Of a stretch of 64,000 nucleotides of DNA, positions 48,735-59,560 are shown in pieces. A model generated the notes under the pieces. The model ran no database searches. It had not been told where the DNA came from and was given only the letters and a program-made list of their open reading frames with translations. Each line of letters starts with the position of its first letter. Position 1 is the stretch's first letter. The DNA comes from Varanus komodoensis (Eukaryota; Chordata; Lepidosauria; Squamata; Varanidae), in contig NW_025335922.1 in assembly GCF_004798865.1 (NCBI RefSeq), forward strand, positions 8,161,858-8,225,857, given 5' to 3'. The translations under genes were made by a program, and so were the position numbers.

Positions 48735-48945
48735 AGTTAGAATGCAGAGAGAGGTGAGCTCGATGGCCTGGAGGCCTGGAGTTGCAGTCCCAGCTCAGCC
48801 ATGAAGTCCACTGGGTGACTTCAGGCCAGTCACTGCCTCTCAGCCTAACCTACCTCACAGGGTTGTTATGTGGATGAAACGGGAAGGAGGAAAATCTTGG
48901 GTTCCTTGCTAGAGGGGCAAAAAGGGAGGATATTAATGCAAAATA
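48735..48945 (+). repeat. MIR-like tRNA-derived SINE
   Basis: CCCAGCTCAGCCATGAAGTC, CACTGGGTGACTTCAGGCCA and CCTACCTCACAGGGTTGTTA are a well-preserved core. Confidence 0.85.
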
Positions 48946-48949
48946 ATAG

Positions 48950-49090
48950 TACTCCAGCGTTCCCAACCTGCTACTCTCCAGATGTTTTGCATTCTGACTC
49001 CCATCAGCCTCAGACAGCAAGGCCAATGATGAGAAATGTGGGTAGCCAGAGTCCAAAATATCTGGAGTGCACCAGTTGGGAAAGCCTGGT
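48950..49090. repeat. CCAGATGTTTT palindromic element
   Basis: TTCCCAACCTGCTACTCTCC and AGATGTTTTGCATTCTGACT at the left are mirrored by AGTCCAAAATATCTGGAGTGC and ACCAGTTGGGAAAGCCTG at the right. This is the clearest copy, with about 45 bp arms. Confidence 0.8.
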
Positions 49091-49119
49091 TTACTCTTTC
49101 CAGACCATAAAGAGGGGGC

Positions 49120-49240
49120 ATTAGCCATCCTCCAGAAGTCTTGGCCTCCAATTCTAATCAGCCTTAGCCAGCATAATCAATAGTGAGGGACAGAAGGAGC
49201 TCCAGGGGACCACAAGTTGCCCACCCTTGATCTGGATCAC
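49120..49240. repeat. CCAGATGTTTT palindromic element, second adjacent copy
   Basis: GCCATCCTCCAGAAGTCTTG and CCTCCAATTCTAATCAGCCT at the left, GGGACCACAAGTTGCCCACC at the right. Confidence 0.6.
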
Positions 49241-50285
49241 TCTTTGTTGCAAATGCAGGGATACTACCCCAGAAAAAGGACTTACCAAGATATTCACCCC
49301 TGAGTTCCAGGAGCTATAGACTAAAGGGTGTTTATGGACCATTTACAATAAACACTGGTCTGCAGTCTGCACCTATATGAAAAGACAGCTGGATTCAGGC
49401 CAAATGAGTTGTTTCTCCTGAGGGAAACCAGGAAGTAGTTGAGGGCATCATTCACAGCTTTTGACCCACTGAGACAGCAGACATAGCCCAAGTCCACTTT
49501 GTTTAAATTAAAAAGTGTAACTTTGGTAGCAAAATCTGTGCGAATCTGGGGGATTTCGTCCATCAACCTTGACACTTGGAGCATTTCCAGAGGAGGCATT
49601 CTTCATGCAGTGGCTCATTCTTTACTCACAGTGCTTTGTAGATACTTTACAGAAAGTTGGCATCCTTCAGGGCCTGTTATTCTGTGGCCTCCCCCCCCCT
49701 TCCCCTCCCCACCAGGTCAAGGAAAGTAAGGTATTATTTGGAAATTATGGCATGAAACACTCCTGCATTTACACCCTTTTGCTATACTACAGTGCCTCCT
49801 AATGCTTGTATAAGGGAATATATAGAAAGAAAAAGAAAGAACAAACCCTGAAAAAAGTATGTCTAAGAGACCCAAAATCACAATATATGGAATCAGAAGC
49901 CTTGGCAAAGTGGTAAGTTAAATGCCTCATGTACAAAAGCCCATATTCTGCATTTGGGCTGCTGAATGAATCTGTATGGCCCCTGGGCCTACAAATGCAG
50001 TAAGAAACCTCCTCAAAAATTGAACAAATGCACTTGCAGAGCAGTTGGTGAGGAGGCACAATTTGGTCCAGGTCTGGTCCTGGTCTCGGCCTCCTTCCAC
50101 AGAAAGAGAAAACATGGCCGGAGTGGCCTGGGAACCACGGCAGCTGAGCCCAAGGCAAGTGCCATGGGGGTGAGTTGAACCTCATAGAGCACTGGAAACA
50201 TTTTTCAAGCATGAATTTCAGAATAAGTGTCTTCTCTACCATCTAGAATATGTAGTTCCCATTCATGTCCTAATAAAAATTATCA
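49241..50285. other. Upstream flank, nothing recognised
   Basis: No gene or named element seen; the 147-codon minus frame at 49799-50242 has no support. Confidence 0.4.
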
Positions 50286-50289
50286 TTTC

Positions 50290-50420
50290 CAGAGAGGTAG
50301 TCATCTTAGTCTTTTTCAGAGGAAAAGAACTGATCAGTCTTACAGCCATTTTAATTTATTCTGGTCTAAGCTTTTACAGGCAAGAGCTCTCTTCATCAGA
50401 TGCATGGAACACAGTAGGAG
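50290..50420. repeat. ACTTTAAAGACTAACAGATT-type repeat
   Basis: TTTATTCTGGTCTAAGCTTTTAC and GAGCTCTCTTCATCAGATGC correspond to the same family as 16690. Confidence 0.55.
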
Positions 50421-50429
50421 TTCATGTGG

Positions 50430-50610
50430 GACATTGTCATGTCCCTTAATATGGGATCATCCAATCCAGCTAATTGCTGGTATGGCTGTAAAAGTGCCTC
50501 TTGTTTGGAAATATCCAGTGGTTGCTTCTTTTTGGCAGGAGGTTATTATAGAGAGAAATTTGTATTTGAACAGTATTCAATATTCGTCAAAACACAAACT
50601 TTTAAATCAT
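50430..50610 (+). mobile_element. L1-clade LINE ORF2 C-terminal fragment
   Basis: The frame reads VPLVWKYPVVASFWQEVIIE then RNLYLN. This matches the WWSCP-xxx-FWxEV motif near the C-terminus of L1-type ORF2. Only about 150 bp are recognisable. Confidence 0.7.
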
Positions 50611-51425
50611 TTAAGGTGCAGTCCTATGGCCTCCCACCAGTCAATGGGAGCCATATGATTATCTGGAAATCTAGCCTTGAAGAGGAGGCAAAGTGGTGTA
50701 CCAATTTGGAGTGGGGGAGGACCAGTAAAATGTCCCCACATAGCATTGCTTTGAGCAAAATTGCAACCAGCCACTGCCACCCTTGACTTTTACGTTTTTA
50801 ACAAAAGGGCTTGGGTTTCAATGGTCACACCTGTTTTTACCCACAGGATCCAAGCATCAGGAGATCTGGCAATTCTTGGTGTTAGTTCATGTTTTTGCTC
50901 TGCCAGTTTTTATTAGAAGAATAAACATTTTCCTTCCTGTAAGTTTGTTGGCCTGATCTATTAACACTGCAAGGGAATAAACTGGCTCCTCTTAAGTTTT
51001 TGTACCTTGTCTGTGGTCACTGGGCCTTGTCTCACTTCCTTTAAGTTTTCTGCCAGTCTGAAAGTAATAATTATAGGTGGGGTGTTTTTTTAAGGGATAT
51101 AGATAGCACGAGAGTTGGGGGGGCGGTTAGACACCTTGCTTTGTCCGACTTCCATAAGCTGTACTGCTACAACAGACATTCTTGTGGATTTTCTCATAAA
51201 GGGTTTCTGTATGCTTGATAAAGACAACCCAGAGAGTGAAGAGGGTTTGCATCACTTCAAAGTACAACATTCAGGGAACAGTGATGGAATTAAAACAAAA
51301 CCATGAGCTATAATTCAGGAAGAAAGAGAAATCCTCCAAGGATAAGCCTAGAAGTTTTGCTCTCAGTAAAAGAGCCCTGGAGGCAATCTAGGATGTTTGC
51401 AGCAAATGTGGCAAAGCCTGAGTCC
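50611..51425. other. Upstream flank, nothing recognised
   Basis: No element recognised. Confidence 0.4.
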
Positions 51426-51434
51426 CTCTTTATT

Positions 51435-51515
51435 GCAGTTAAGAACATAGGAAAAGCTGGGCTGGATCAGGCCAGTCTAGGAAGGTGTCAGGCTGGACCT
51501 GTTTCTAGGTTGTAA
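51435..51515 (-). mobile_element. CR1-like short fragment
   Basis: TTAAGAACATAGGAAAAGCT and GGGCTGGATCAGGCCAGTCT match the start of the 45002 copy. Confidence 0.5.
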
Positions 51516-51904
51516 GGGCTGGGGATTCAGGGTGGAGAGGAAGCCGGTAGACAGTGTCCTTAGATGACCCATGCAGCGAACCCAAGAAGTAAAGGCACCA
51601 AGCTCCCATGGTGGGGGCTGACGATTTTCCAGCTGACTTCTAGTTATGAATGTACAGTAATGTGAGTATATTGCTGACCAGGTTCAAGGTGATTTTGCTA
51701 ATATAGAACGCTGCAAACAACTCTTGAGACCAAGATACTTAGCAGACTGCCTCCTTTATTATTACCCAGCAGACCCTAATGATCATCAGAAGAGGACTTA
51801 CTGGTCATTCCCAAATTATCAAAATACTGTTGTGATACTTCGATAATACTACTACTGATTCTCCTTAGTGACAGTCACCCTGTGGATAAAACTCTTGTCT
51901 TGTT
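51516..51904. other. Upstream flank, nothing recognised
   Basis: No element recognised. Confidence 0.4.
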
Positions 51905-52140
51905 TCAGGACCTGCAAGGTTCTTTGAGAGGGAGTGAAACTTTTCCTGATATCTGGCCTGCAGTCAGAGCAATACAACAGTGGCACCAGTTGCCCAGGGA
52001 GGTGGTGGGCTCTCCCACACTGGAGACATTCAGAAAGAAACCAGACAGCCGCCTGATCTGAGTAGGATGGTGTAATGTGGTGTCCTGCAACAGCAGGGGG
52101 TTGGACCCAGTGGCCTTCTTGGCCACGTCCAACTCTATTT
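51905..52140 (+). mobile_element. CR1 LINE 3' end
   Basis: AGTGGCACCAGTTGCCCAGG, CACTGGAGACATTCAGAAAG, GGGGGTTGGACCCAGTGGCC and CCAACTCTATTTTATGAG are classic CR1 3' sequence in sense orientation. Confidence 0.88.
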
Positions 52141-52144
52141 TATG

Positions 52145-52292
52145 AGGTAGATCGATTCATAGAGGAAACCACAGCCCTGCGTTTACAAGGGCTGAGCCGG
52201 GCTCTCAAGGGCAGGACATTCTGGAAGGCTCTCATTCCTAGGATCGGCATGAGCTGGAGACAATTTGGCAGCACATAACACAATAAAACAAT
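52145..52292 (+). mobile_element. RTE/BovB-like 3' tail
   Basis: TTCATAGAGGAAACCACAGC, AAGGGCAGGACATTCTGGAA, CTCTCATTCCTAGGATCGGC and CAGCACATAACACAATAAAAC match the copy at 10118-10268. A short frame reads LKGRTFWKALIPRIGMSW. It directly follows the CR1 end. Confidence 0.65.
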
Positions 52293-52389
52293 TGCCATCA
52301 CATAAAATAATGGAACCAAAAGCAGACTAATGTATTAGAACACAAAAATGTACATCATCTGCAGAGATCCTTCCTTAGTTTTCGCTAAC

Positions 52390-52520
52390 TTCTCAGTGAT
52401 GGCCCCATGCCTTTGAAGTGCCCTCCCCAAGGAAGCTTGGCTGATGCTATACTCATTATGCTTTTGGCAGCGGTTAAAGGCCTTTTAATTTGCCCAGGAC
52501 TTTTAGATGTACTCATACTT
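52390..52520 (+). mobile_element. L2-like LINE C-terminal fragment
   Basis: GTGCCCTCCCCAAGGAAGCT and TTTTGGCAGCGGTTAAAGGC give LPKEAWLMLYSLCFWQRLKA, which fits the last residues of L2-like ORF2. Confidence 0.65.
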
Positions 52521-52789
52521 GCTGCTTTATCTTCTTGGCTCGGTATTTTAATATCTGTGGATGTCATTAACATTCTGTCACCTTGATGACTGTTTTTTCC
52601 AGGGGTTGGTTTTACATTTCTAGCTGCCCTGGAAGCAGTTTTTGATTTCGAAGAGCAAGTTATAAATGCTGGGCAAGAAATAACCATTTTCAATTGATTG
52701 AAGCTATTCTTCATCTCAGATCTCCTCGCATCTACTTTCTATTCATGAGTCATGATTACTCTCATCTTTTAAATCCCTGTTTGAGAGAG

Positions 52790-52965
52790 CTTAAACATTT
52801 TATTTATTCACTGCATTTCCATCCCACCTTTTCCTCCAATAAGTGCAAAACAGCAGATATGAAACTCCTCTCCATTTTTCTTCACAACAATCCTGTGAGG
52901 TAGGTCAGGTGAAAGTCTATGACTGGTCTAAAGTCATCCAGTAAAATTCACAGCCACATGATCCA
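52790..52965 (-). repeat. MIR-like SINE
   Basis: CATCCCACCTTTTCCTCCAA, ACAATCCTGTGAGGTAGGTC and GACTGGTCTAAAGTCATCCAG. It faces the next copy. Confidence 0.75.
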
Positions 52966-53029
52966 GTGAGCTTCATGGGTGAATGGATTTTTGACCCTAC
53001 ATCTTGCCAGCTGGCCTTGGATGCGGAAG

Positions 53030-53215
53030 ATCCAAGTTCTAGTTCTCTGATAGCTATGAAGCTCCATGGGTGAGTTTGGTCAGTCATTGACTATTATCTT
53101 GGCCTACCTCACGAGGCTGTTGTGAGCACAAATTGGGGAGGTGGAGAACAATTACAGAAGCCTCCTTGGGTTCCTTGAAAGAAAAAGATGGGCTATAAAT
53201 ATATGTATTAGAATA
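53030..53215 (+). repeat. MIR-like SINE
   Basis: AGGCTGTTGTGAGCACAAAT, CTCCTTGGGTTCCTTGAAAG and GGGCTATAAATATATG. With 52790-52965 it forms an inverted pair 65 bp apart. Confidence 0.75.
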
Positions 53216-53785
53216 ATATAAGATGATAAGAAAACATCTGAAATACTGCAGTATCCTGGTGCATCACTGGTTCTGTGGCATCATAGCTGAATAGTATATA
53301 GAGGTCCCCCTTATTTTTGGTCATCAGAGTTCGAACATGCTGCTCTGGCATGTCCGAGCCCAACATGCCAGTGCACCCCTCTCCCCAATCTTATGCAGCC
53401 CAGCAGCTGCTTACTTCTGGAAGCCCAGATGTGAATGAGGAAAGACGTGTTTAAAAACCTCCACTACTGCACATGTACAGCCCAGCCTAGGCAGGAGTCC
53501 GCATTCAGACTTCTGATGTGGCTACAGATGAATGACCTTCCTGTCACGGTATCTTCTTGTGTAAACCCCACAGTTAAACAAATCCAAGTCAGGCAGACAG
53601 TATTTATCACCCACTATAAAAGCAGCCCTGTTTGCCATCAATCTGCCTCCACCCTCTGCCACACAAGTCTCCTGCACCCCCCCCCCACACACACACACAC
53701 TCTCCACCCTTACACACAGCTCCTCAATGGGCAGGTTTCTGGGAAAGCAACACACAGCACATCTGAAAGCTAGAAAATACATTCC
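53216..53785. other. Upstream flank, nothing recognised
   Basis: A C9-(AC)n tract lies at about 53677-53701. No gene recognised. Confidence 0.4.
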
Positions 53786-53789
53786 ATGC

Positions 53790-54470
53790 GTCAGAGCCAA
53801 TTCTCATGGTCCACAGCCAGGACATGGGCAGCCAGAGACAAGACCAGAGCAGCAGAGGCACCAGGAGCAGGGCAACGGCGCCCCGGGAAGGACAGAGTCC
53901 CAGAGCAGGGTTTAGTGGAAAGGCCGAGGCCTAGTCATGATACAGGCTGAGGTCAGGAACCAGAAGAATGGATGGGGGCAGAACAAGCGACCAGGAACAA
54001 GCCAAGGCTCAAGAACCAGGAGGACAAACAGAGCTGTACGTACCTTGGGAGGGATAACAAGGCAGGAGACTTGCTGTGGCAGGAGACACAAGACACCAGC
54101 AATCAGATGCACTAAGGCGCAGGAGCTGCATCACAACTCACAGGAAGTCCCATGTTACTGAGGCAACATGGTGAGGCAGGATACACAGGCAGGGCAAGAG
54201 GCAGGCACAACAGCAAGGCAACATGGAAAGGCAGGAACTAGGAGCAGGTCCACCTAGGCAGGATGCAGGCACCACAGCAAACAGACCAACCTGTGTTACT
54301 GAGGCCAGGTCTGGAGGGAAGACCTGGCTCTTCTATAGCTCTTCCCCCAGAACTCCCAGCTGGTGCTCATCAGCTGACTGAGCACTCCAGCAGGGCTTGG
54401 GACTGATCCTGCAAATAAAGTGGTAGTTGTTCTGGTTCTGGCCACCAGAGCAGCCTAAGTCATCACCCCA
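53790..54470. repeat. Purine-rich CAGG-unit repeat, unclassified
   Basis: About 680 bp dominated by AGGCAGGA, CAGGAACCAG and GCAACATGG units in irregular order (GAGGCAACATGGTGAGGCAGG; CAAGGCAACATGGAAAGGCAGG). It ends in a unique stretch with GCTCATCAGCTGACTGAGC. It behaves like an irregular minisatellite inside a dispersed repeat. Overlapping open frames are a by-product of the composition. Confidence 0.55.
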
Positions 54471-55485
54471 GCTGAGGTGGACTGGCCCAAAGTAACCTCC
54501 ATGTTAACAGGAGAATTAAGACCCATTGCCCTGCTGTTCAGCATACCCAAATACAAGCCTAATCCCCATTTATGGTCTCCCCATGGTGGAAACACATCAC
54601 ACAGTGGTTGTCTACAGTTGCAGATGTTTGTGCTTCAGTTAGAACTGTGCTTTGCTGGTCCTTATAAGTAGCTGCCCCTTCCCAGTCCTCCTCTTTCCTG
54701 TAGCTTTGCCACCCACGACAGACGGGCCTTCCAATAGCTGCTGAAGCAGCTGAGATGCAGAAGTGTTTCCTCCCTGAGGCTCTGCTTCTTAGCACATCAA
54801 GCCTTCCTCTCCGTGTCGTCATTGTCTCTGCAGCCCATTCTGCAGTTTGCAGTGAGAGTCAGATGTTCCATGTCTCCATGTCCCCGTGAAACTGTGCATG
54901 GGTGTGTGTGCTCACAGTATTGCCAGGAAAAGCAGAAGCAGGATCCAAAGTGCCCTTGGCACTTCCCACCCAGGGCAGGTGCCTGATCCCAGAGATACGG
55001 TCCCTAGAGAGACAGCAAGTCAGGCGGGCTGATCCCATAATTCAATTGAATAAACTCCCAGCTCCATCATGAGTCATACTGCTGCTTCATCTCCAGCCCC
55101 CACTCCCCAAATTCCACCCCCCCCCCCAGAGAAGGTGGACTACATCTCCCGTAAGACCCCACTCAGGCCAGGTCTGGGAGCAGCATTGGCACACAATACC
55201 CAGAAACAGGGTGTGTTGCACCCTGTGCAGGGTGGCCACCGTTGCAGCACCAGCCTGGAGAACGTTCATTGCTGGGTTGGCCTAAATTTTGCCTGTACTA
55301 ATTCATACGGAAAGGCAAACATTTAGAAATCATTTCTGGGATTTAAATGGCAATACAATACTTCTCAGCATAGCTGCAAAGATTGTGACCCGATGACCTT
55401 AGTGCCTACTCGATCTGCCATCCAGGTGCTAAAAATAGGAATCTTGAAGCTTCCCTGCAATGGCTCTTCATTTTTAAATTGAATT
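54471..55485. other. Upstream flank, nothing recognised
   Basis: A C10 run lies at about 55119-55128. No element recognised. Confidence 0.4.
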
Positions 55486-55486
55486 T

Positions 55487-55590
55487 GGACCAGACAAAGG
55501 AGACTTCAAATAGAGGACACTTTCACAGAGAGGAATTTCCCATTGACAGCTCTTCAAATACAGGACAGCCCTTGAAAGAATGGCCACAGC
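55487..55590. repeat. TCCTCTATTTGAA-type repeat, copy 3 (reversed)
   Basis: ACTTCAAATAGAGGACACTT and CTTCAAATACAGGACAGCCC are the reverse complement of the 36690 units. Confidence 0.65.
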
Positions 55591-55624
55591 ACCCCAGTGC
55601 CTGAGCAGTGGCCCTGCAATCAGA

Positions 55625-55713
55625 GCTGGGAGGCACAGCTTAAATTTCCCATGGTGCTGCTGACATAATGTCAGCTTAGGGCATTGTGGGAAATTTAAAT
55701 GGCAGCTCCCAGC
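55625..55713. repeat. 89 bp imperfect palindrome
   Basis: GCTGGGAG...TTAAATTTCCCATGGTGC...GCTGACAT is mirrored by ATGTCAGC...GCATTGTGGGAAATTTAA...CTCCCAGC. The arms are about 42-46 bp with a few mismatches and almost no loop. It resembles a small palindromic DNA element next to copy 3 of the previous repeat. Confidence 0.85.
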
Positions 55714-56184
55714 TACCAAAGCCGAGCACAGCTGCTGTCGTTATTTTTGGTCCCTGTCAAGTAAGCCTGCCTAGAATCAGTGCTATAGGAGCTGCCCCCA
55801 CCAGGCAGCAGTCTGACGAGGCCCCGCTCAGATCGAGATACAGCTGGGCAGCAGTGATGCAAGGATGAGGGGGGTCTTTCCAGCAATGTCAGCTGAAATA
55901 CTTCTAAGGGGATGCTGGGGAGTTAACCTGGAACCTTAGTTGTGTGGTCACGTACGCATTGCTCAACAAGCAGGTGTGCATTGGCAAAAAAGACGGTGTT
56001 TTGTGCATATTTGCATATGTTGACTCATGCGTGTAGATGAACAGGTAGCAATTACTACAATAGTTTAAACAGAAATACAATACATGCCACTGTAACCAGT
56101 TGACCTCCTTGCCTGTACAGTGTGCTTTCCTGGTGCTATTTATTTGCTGGCAATTTTTCCTTTCTTATCATTCTTTGCCTCTAA
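55714..56184. other. Upstream flank, nothing recognised
   Basis: No element recognised. Confidence 0.4.
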
Positions 56185-56245
56185 ACAGGACAGCCCTTCA
56201 AATAGAGGATGCCTTCAAAATAGAGGATTGTCCTCCGTAAAGTAG
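56185..56245. repeat. TCCTCTATTTGAA-type repeat, copy 4 (reversed)
   Basis: AACAGGACAGCCCTTCAAAT, AGAGGATGCCTTCAAAATAG and AGGATTGTCCTCCG are units of the family. Confidence 0.65.
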
Positions 56246-57195
56246 CACACATGGGCATATATGTTTTACCACTGAGCTATGCCCCTTTAGAACAATCTTC
56301 TCCAGCTTGGGATTTATCCAGGTATTTTGGACTACAACTCCTAGCATTCTTGATCATCTGCAAAGCAAATTCCATATTGCACAGAAGGCTGCTGGGGCAG
56401 AGACAATACAGGCTTTATGAGTGCATGCAAATTTACCGCAAATAAATTGCCTTATCAGTTGGAAAAAGACTTATTTCAAGTCCTAGTATAGGATGTTTTT
56501 ACTCTTTTAGAATTTGTCCTAATATGTAAGAATTTGTGGAATTCACTGCATCCATTTATTTTTCAAGGCAGCCTTTGGCCAGTTGGGGATCACAATCGTT
56601 TAAGTTCCCCCACCCATTTTTTAAATCTCACTAATCCACACCCACATTTGTGTACCTGGTTTATTTCCTGGTTTGTTCTGGCATAAAATCAGAAGCATTA
56701 CGAAAGAATTGAATTATGTTGCATCTTTATCAGTGCATAAATAGATCAAATAGTGCTGATGGCCTTGTTTGAACTGGCACTATACCAATCGCAGCTTGTC
56801 AGAACAAGGCTTCAGAAAAGAGAGAGCTGCGAATTGCAGCAGTGGAGATGGCTGCATTCTCACCAAGTGGGGCTGCTCCGTGACGCTTTCCTCTTATTCA
56901 GTTCAGCCTCAGTACCAGAAAAGTGACTCTGGACTTGGAAAAACCTACATGTATTAGCATGCAATGCACAATCTCAAGGTGTGGCAAGGTGGCCATTATC
57001 AGTGGCATGTGAACAGAAGATGCCATTGCAAAGAAACAGAAAAAGGATCTTCTATGGGTGTTACTCCCCATCTTTCAGAGTTCCAGTTTATGGGACTCTG
57101 AGTGCTTTCATGCTTCTCTGCAAAAGAACATCAGAGTAGCATACAAAAGTTTGAAGTTTGATAATTACATGGCTTGGGTCCAGGATACTGAAGGA
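56246..57195. other. Upstream flank, mostly unrecognised
   Basis: A scrap of a tRNA-like SINE (TTTACCACTGAGCTATGCCCC at about 56263) and a TTTTGGACTACAACTCCTAGC motif at about 56327, typical of the palindromic family, are present. No gene seen. Confidence 0.4.
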
Positions 57196-57199
57196 ACAC

Positions 57200-57560
57200 C
57201 TTCTTCCCTATGTGCCCTCCTGCCCCTTGAGATCTGAGGCAGAGGTCCTGCTCCGGGAGTCCTCCTTGAAGGAGATTAGGAGGGTGACAACCCAGAGGAG
57301 GGCCTTCGCTGCGGTGGCACCCCAACTCTGGAATATGCTCCCCAGAGAGGTTCGCCTGGTACCAATGATATATTCTTTTTGTCATCAGGTGAAACCCTTT
57401 TTTTATTCTCCCATCATTTTAATGTTTGTTTTTAACTGGGGTTTTAGTATTTCAATTTTCAGATGCTATGGTGTTTTGTTTATTCTACTCATTTTATTGT
57501 ATGCTGTCCTGAGATGCTAGTGGTGGACGGGGTAGAAAAGCTTTAAATAAATAAATCAAG
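57200..57560 (+). mobile_element. L2-like LINE 3' end
   Basis: GAGATTAGGAGGGTGACAAC, GCTGCGGTGGCACCCCAACT and CCCCAGAGAGGTTCGCCTGG, then a 3' UTR ending AAATAAATAAATC. The last codons read AAVAPQLWNMLPREVRLVP, a good L2 C-terminus. Confidence 0.88.
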
Positions 57561-58515
57561 CTACTGATAGGACAAGATGGCTAAGCAGTTAACATACTTC
57601 ATTCAGGTCAGCCTACGTCCCTTGAGGGAGTATTCCAGGATCCAAAGGATCTGGTGGATCTCTGTGCTCAAAGCCATGAATGCTGCCACAGGAGGGGCAA
57701 GCCAAGATCAAACCATCTGCAGCAGCATCAGCATTGCTTGGGAAAGGGGGAAGAAGGAGGGAGGACTGAATGCCCTCTTTCCCAGAGCACCAGTGCTTGT
57801 ATATCCACTTCTTGGGGTCAACATTTTATTTACAACACTACAAACAAAAACAAAAGAGGAAACCCCTGAACCCCAATGACTTAATCGAATGCAATGTGAA
57901 TGTGCCAGCCCCTTTTCCCTCAATCTCAACACTGCATGCAATGTTTTAGGTCCAGCGGCAGCCACACTGGTCTTGGACGTTTTAAGGTGTTCTCTAACTT
58001 CCTGGCACAAACAATTGGTTATGAAAGTTTTTCTTGCACAACACCATGGCAACCTGGGTCAAGCTGACACATCCAAAGCAGCCGATTAGCCCTTTCATGG
58101 AGGCAACAACAGCAAGATGTTGACACCCACTTTGGAATAACCAGTGCTGATCCCAATCAGCAACGGAGAGTGCCAAATTTGCATTGACTTACAGGAAACT
58201 CTAAATATTTTCAAGCAATTTTGTTGCAACGTCACAAAGCTTGAATTGTGACAAAAATCACCATTACGGAGCCAAAGTGAGACATTTTTACAAGCTGGTT
58301 ATCGTCACTGGCGTCAATAACATTTAGAAGAAATGCAGTTAGGTTAAGACTCCAGCTGAGAAGAAATAAGCTGCTGGACAGTCACCCCTGAGGGCTCAGG
58401 CTCCTCTTGGGTGGGCTACTGCCGCAGCGTGGACATTGCGGGTGGCTGGCGATTCTTAGTCCTCCAGCTTGTTCTCTAAAGAGGAGCCTCCCAGCAGTCG
58501 CATGATTCAAACCAG
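57561..58515. other. Upstream flank, nothing recognised
   Basis: No element recognised; open frames on both strands at 57577-58089 have no support. Confidence 0.4.
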
Positions 58516-58519
58516 GAAG

Positions 58520-58690
58520 CAAACCTATGATTTATTGTTGTGAATTTTCGGTTGTTCATGGTTAACCATTCCTAATTAAACCATAATGCAGGATTCCCAT
58601 GAAATAACAACCCACAATTCAATGGTGATTCACAATTCAAAAACAACCCATACTCAACCAGTGTCCCAGGCTGTTGCTATGTATATAAAA
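58520..58690. repeat. AACCATGG/AACCCA-type interspersed repeat
   Basis: TTCATGGTTAACCATTCCTA, AACAACCCACAATTCAATGG and AACAACCCATACTCAACC suggest a decayed palindromic repeat. Confidence 0.4.
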
Positions 58691-58969
58691 CCCAAGCCAA
58701 TGAGTTATTGGGCAGAAATATAGACTGTAAGCCATTATTTAATCTAAGAGTGCTTGGGCAGGCATATGAATACTGCCAGTCAGAGAGTGACCAAGGAAAT
58801 CAGTCAACCAATCAATCATGATTTCTCTTTTAAGAATCCTGGTGAGATGCTTAGAGTTCTGTTAGGAATTCCAAATGTCCCCTCCACTCTCAGAAGCAAA
58901 ATTCCCAGGGTTCTCTGGAGTGAGAAAAAAAATGATTAAACCAACAACTCCTAGAGGCATCATGCTATT

Positions 58970-59200
58970 AATTTCTTTAAATTGTATGTTTTGGCAATGT
59001 CCACTGCTTGCCTCTTTTTGGGTGGAACTCATAACAGGGATAAACTTTGTATTAGGATAATTTCTTATATACTTGCTCTTAAATTGTCAATACCAATGGA
59101 TTTTCTGTGTCCTTTTGGTAGCTAAAAAGTTGATAGTACAACCCTGGAAAAACGAAAGTTCACCTCCTATGATGCAATGGATTGAAGATTCAACAATGAT
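58970..59200 (+). mobile_element. L1-clade LINE ORF2 C-terminal fragment
   Basis: The frames read LNCMFWQCPLLASFWVELIT then LLVAKKLIVQPWKNESSPPM and QWIEDSTM. This is the WWSCP-FWxEV and LLAAKxLIxxxWK-xPP motif pair that ends L1-type ORF2. The copy lacks the rest. Confidence 0.8.
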
Positions 59201-59334
59201 TTCAATTTTTGATTAGATGGCCTTGAATGGGCATAAATATGGATATAAGTCTGCCATTGTTCAAGTTGATGTATAATTGATACGTTTGGCTTTTATCATA
59301 TATTAATATTGCTAATGTCAGTTTTTTCTTGGTT

Positions 59335-59560
59335 TTTTTATTTATATCCTGCCTTTTTCCTACAAAAGGTTCAAGGCAGCTTACATCATTCACTCCTCCA
59401 TCTTATCCCCACAACAACAACCCTGTGAGGTAGGTGGGGCTGAGAGTCTGTGACTGGCCAAAGTCACCCAGTTGGCTCCATGACTGAGTGGGGACTAGAA
59501 CCCAGATCCTCTGAGTCCCAGTCCCACGCTCTTAACCACTACACCACACTGGCTTTTTCT
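59335..59560 (-). repeat. MIR-like tRNA-derived SINE, well preserved
   Basis: CAACAACAACCCTGTGAGGT, GAGTCTGTGACTGGCCAAAG, GTGGGGACTAGAACCCAGAT and CTTAACCACTACACCACACT cover the whole unit. The last part is the complement of a tRNA-like A box region. Confidence 0.88.
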
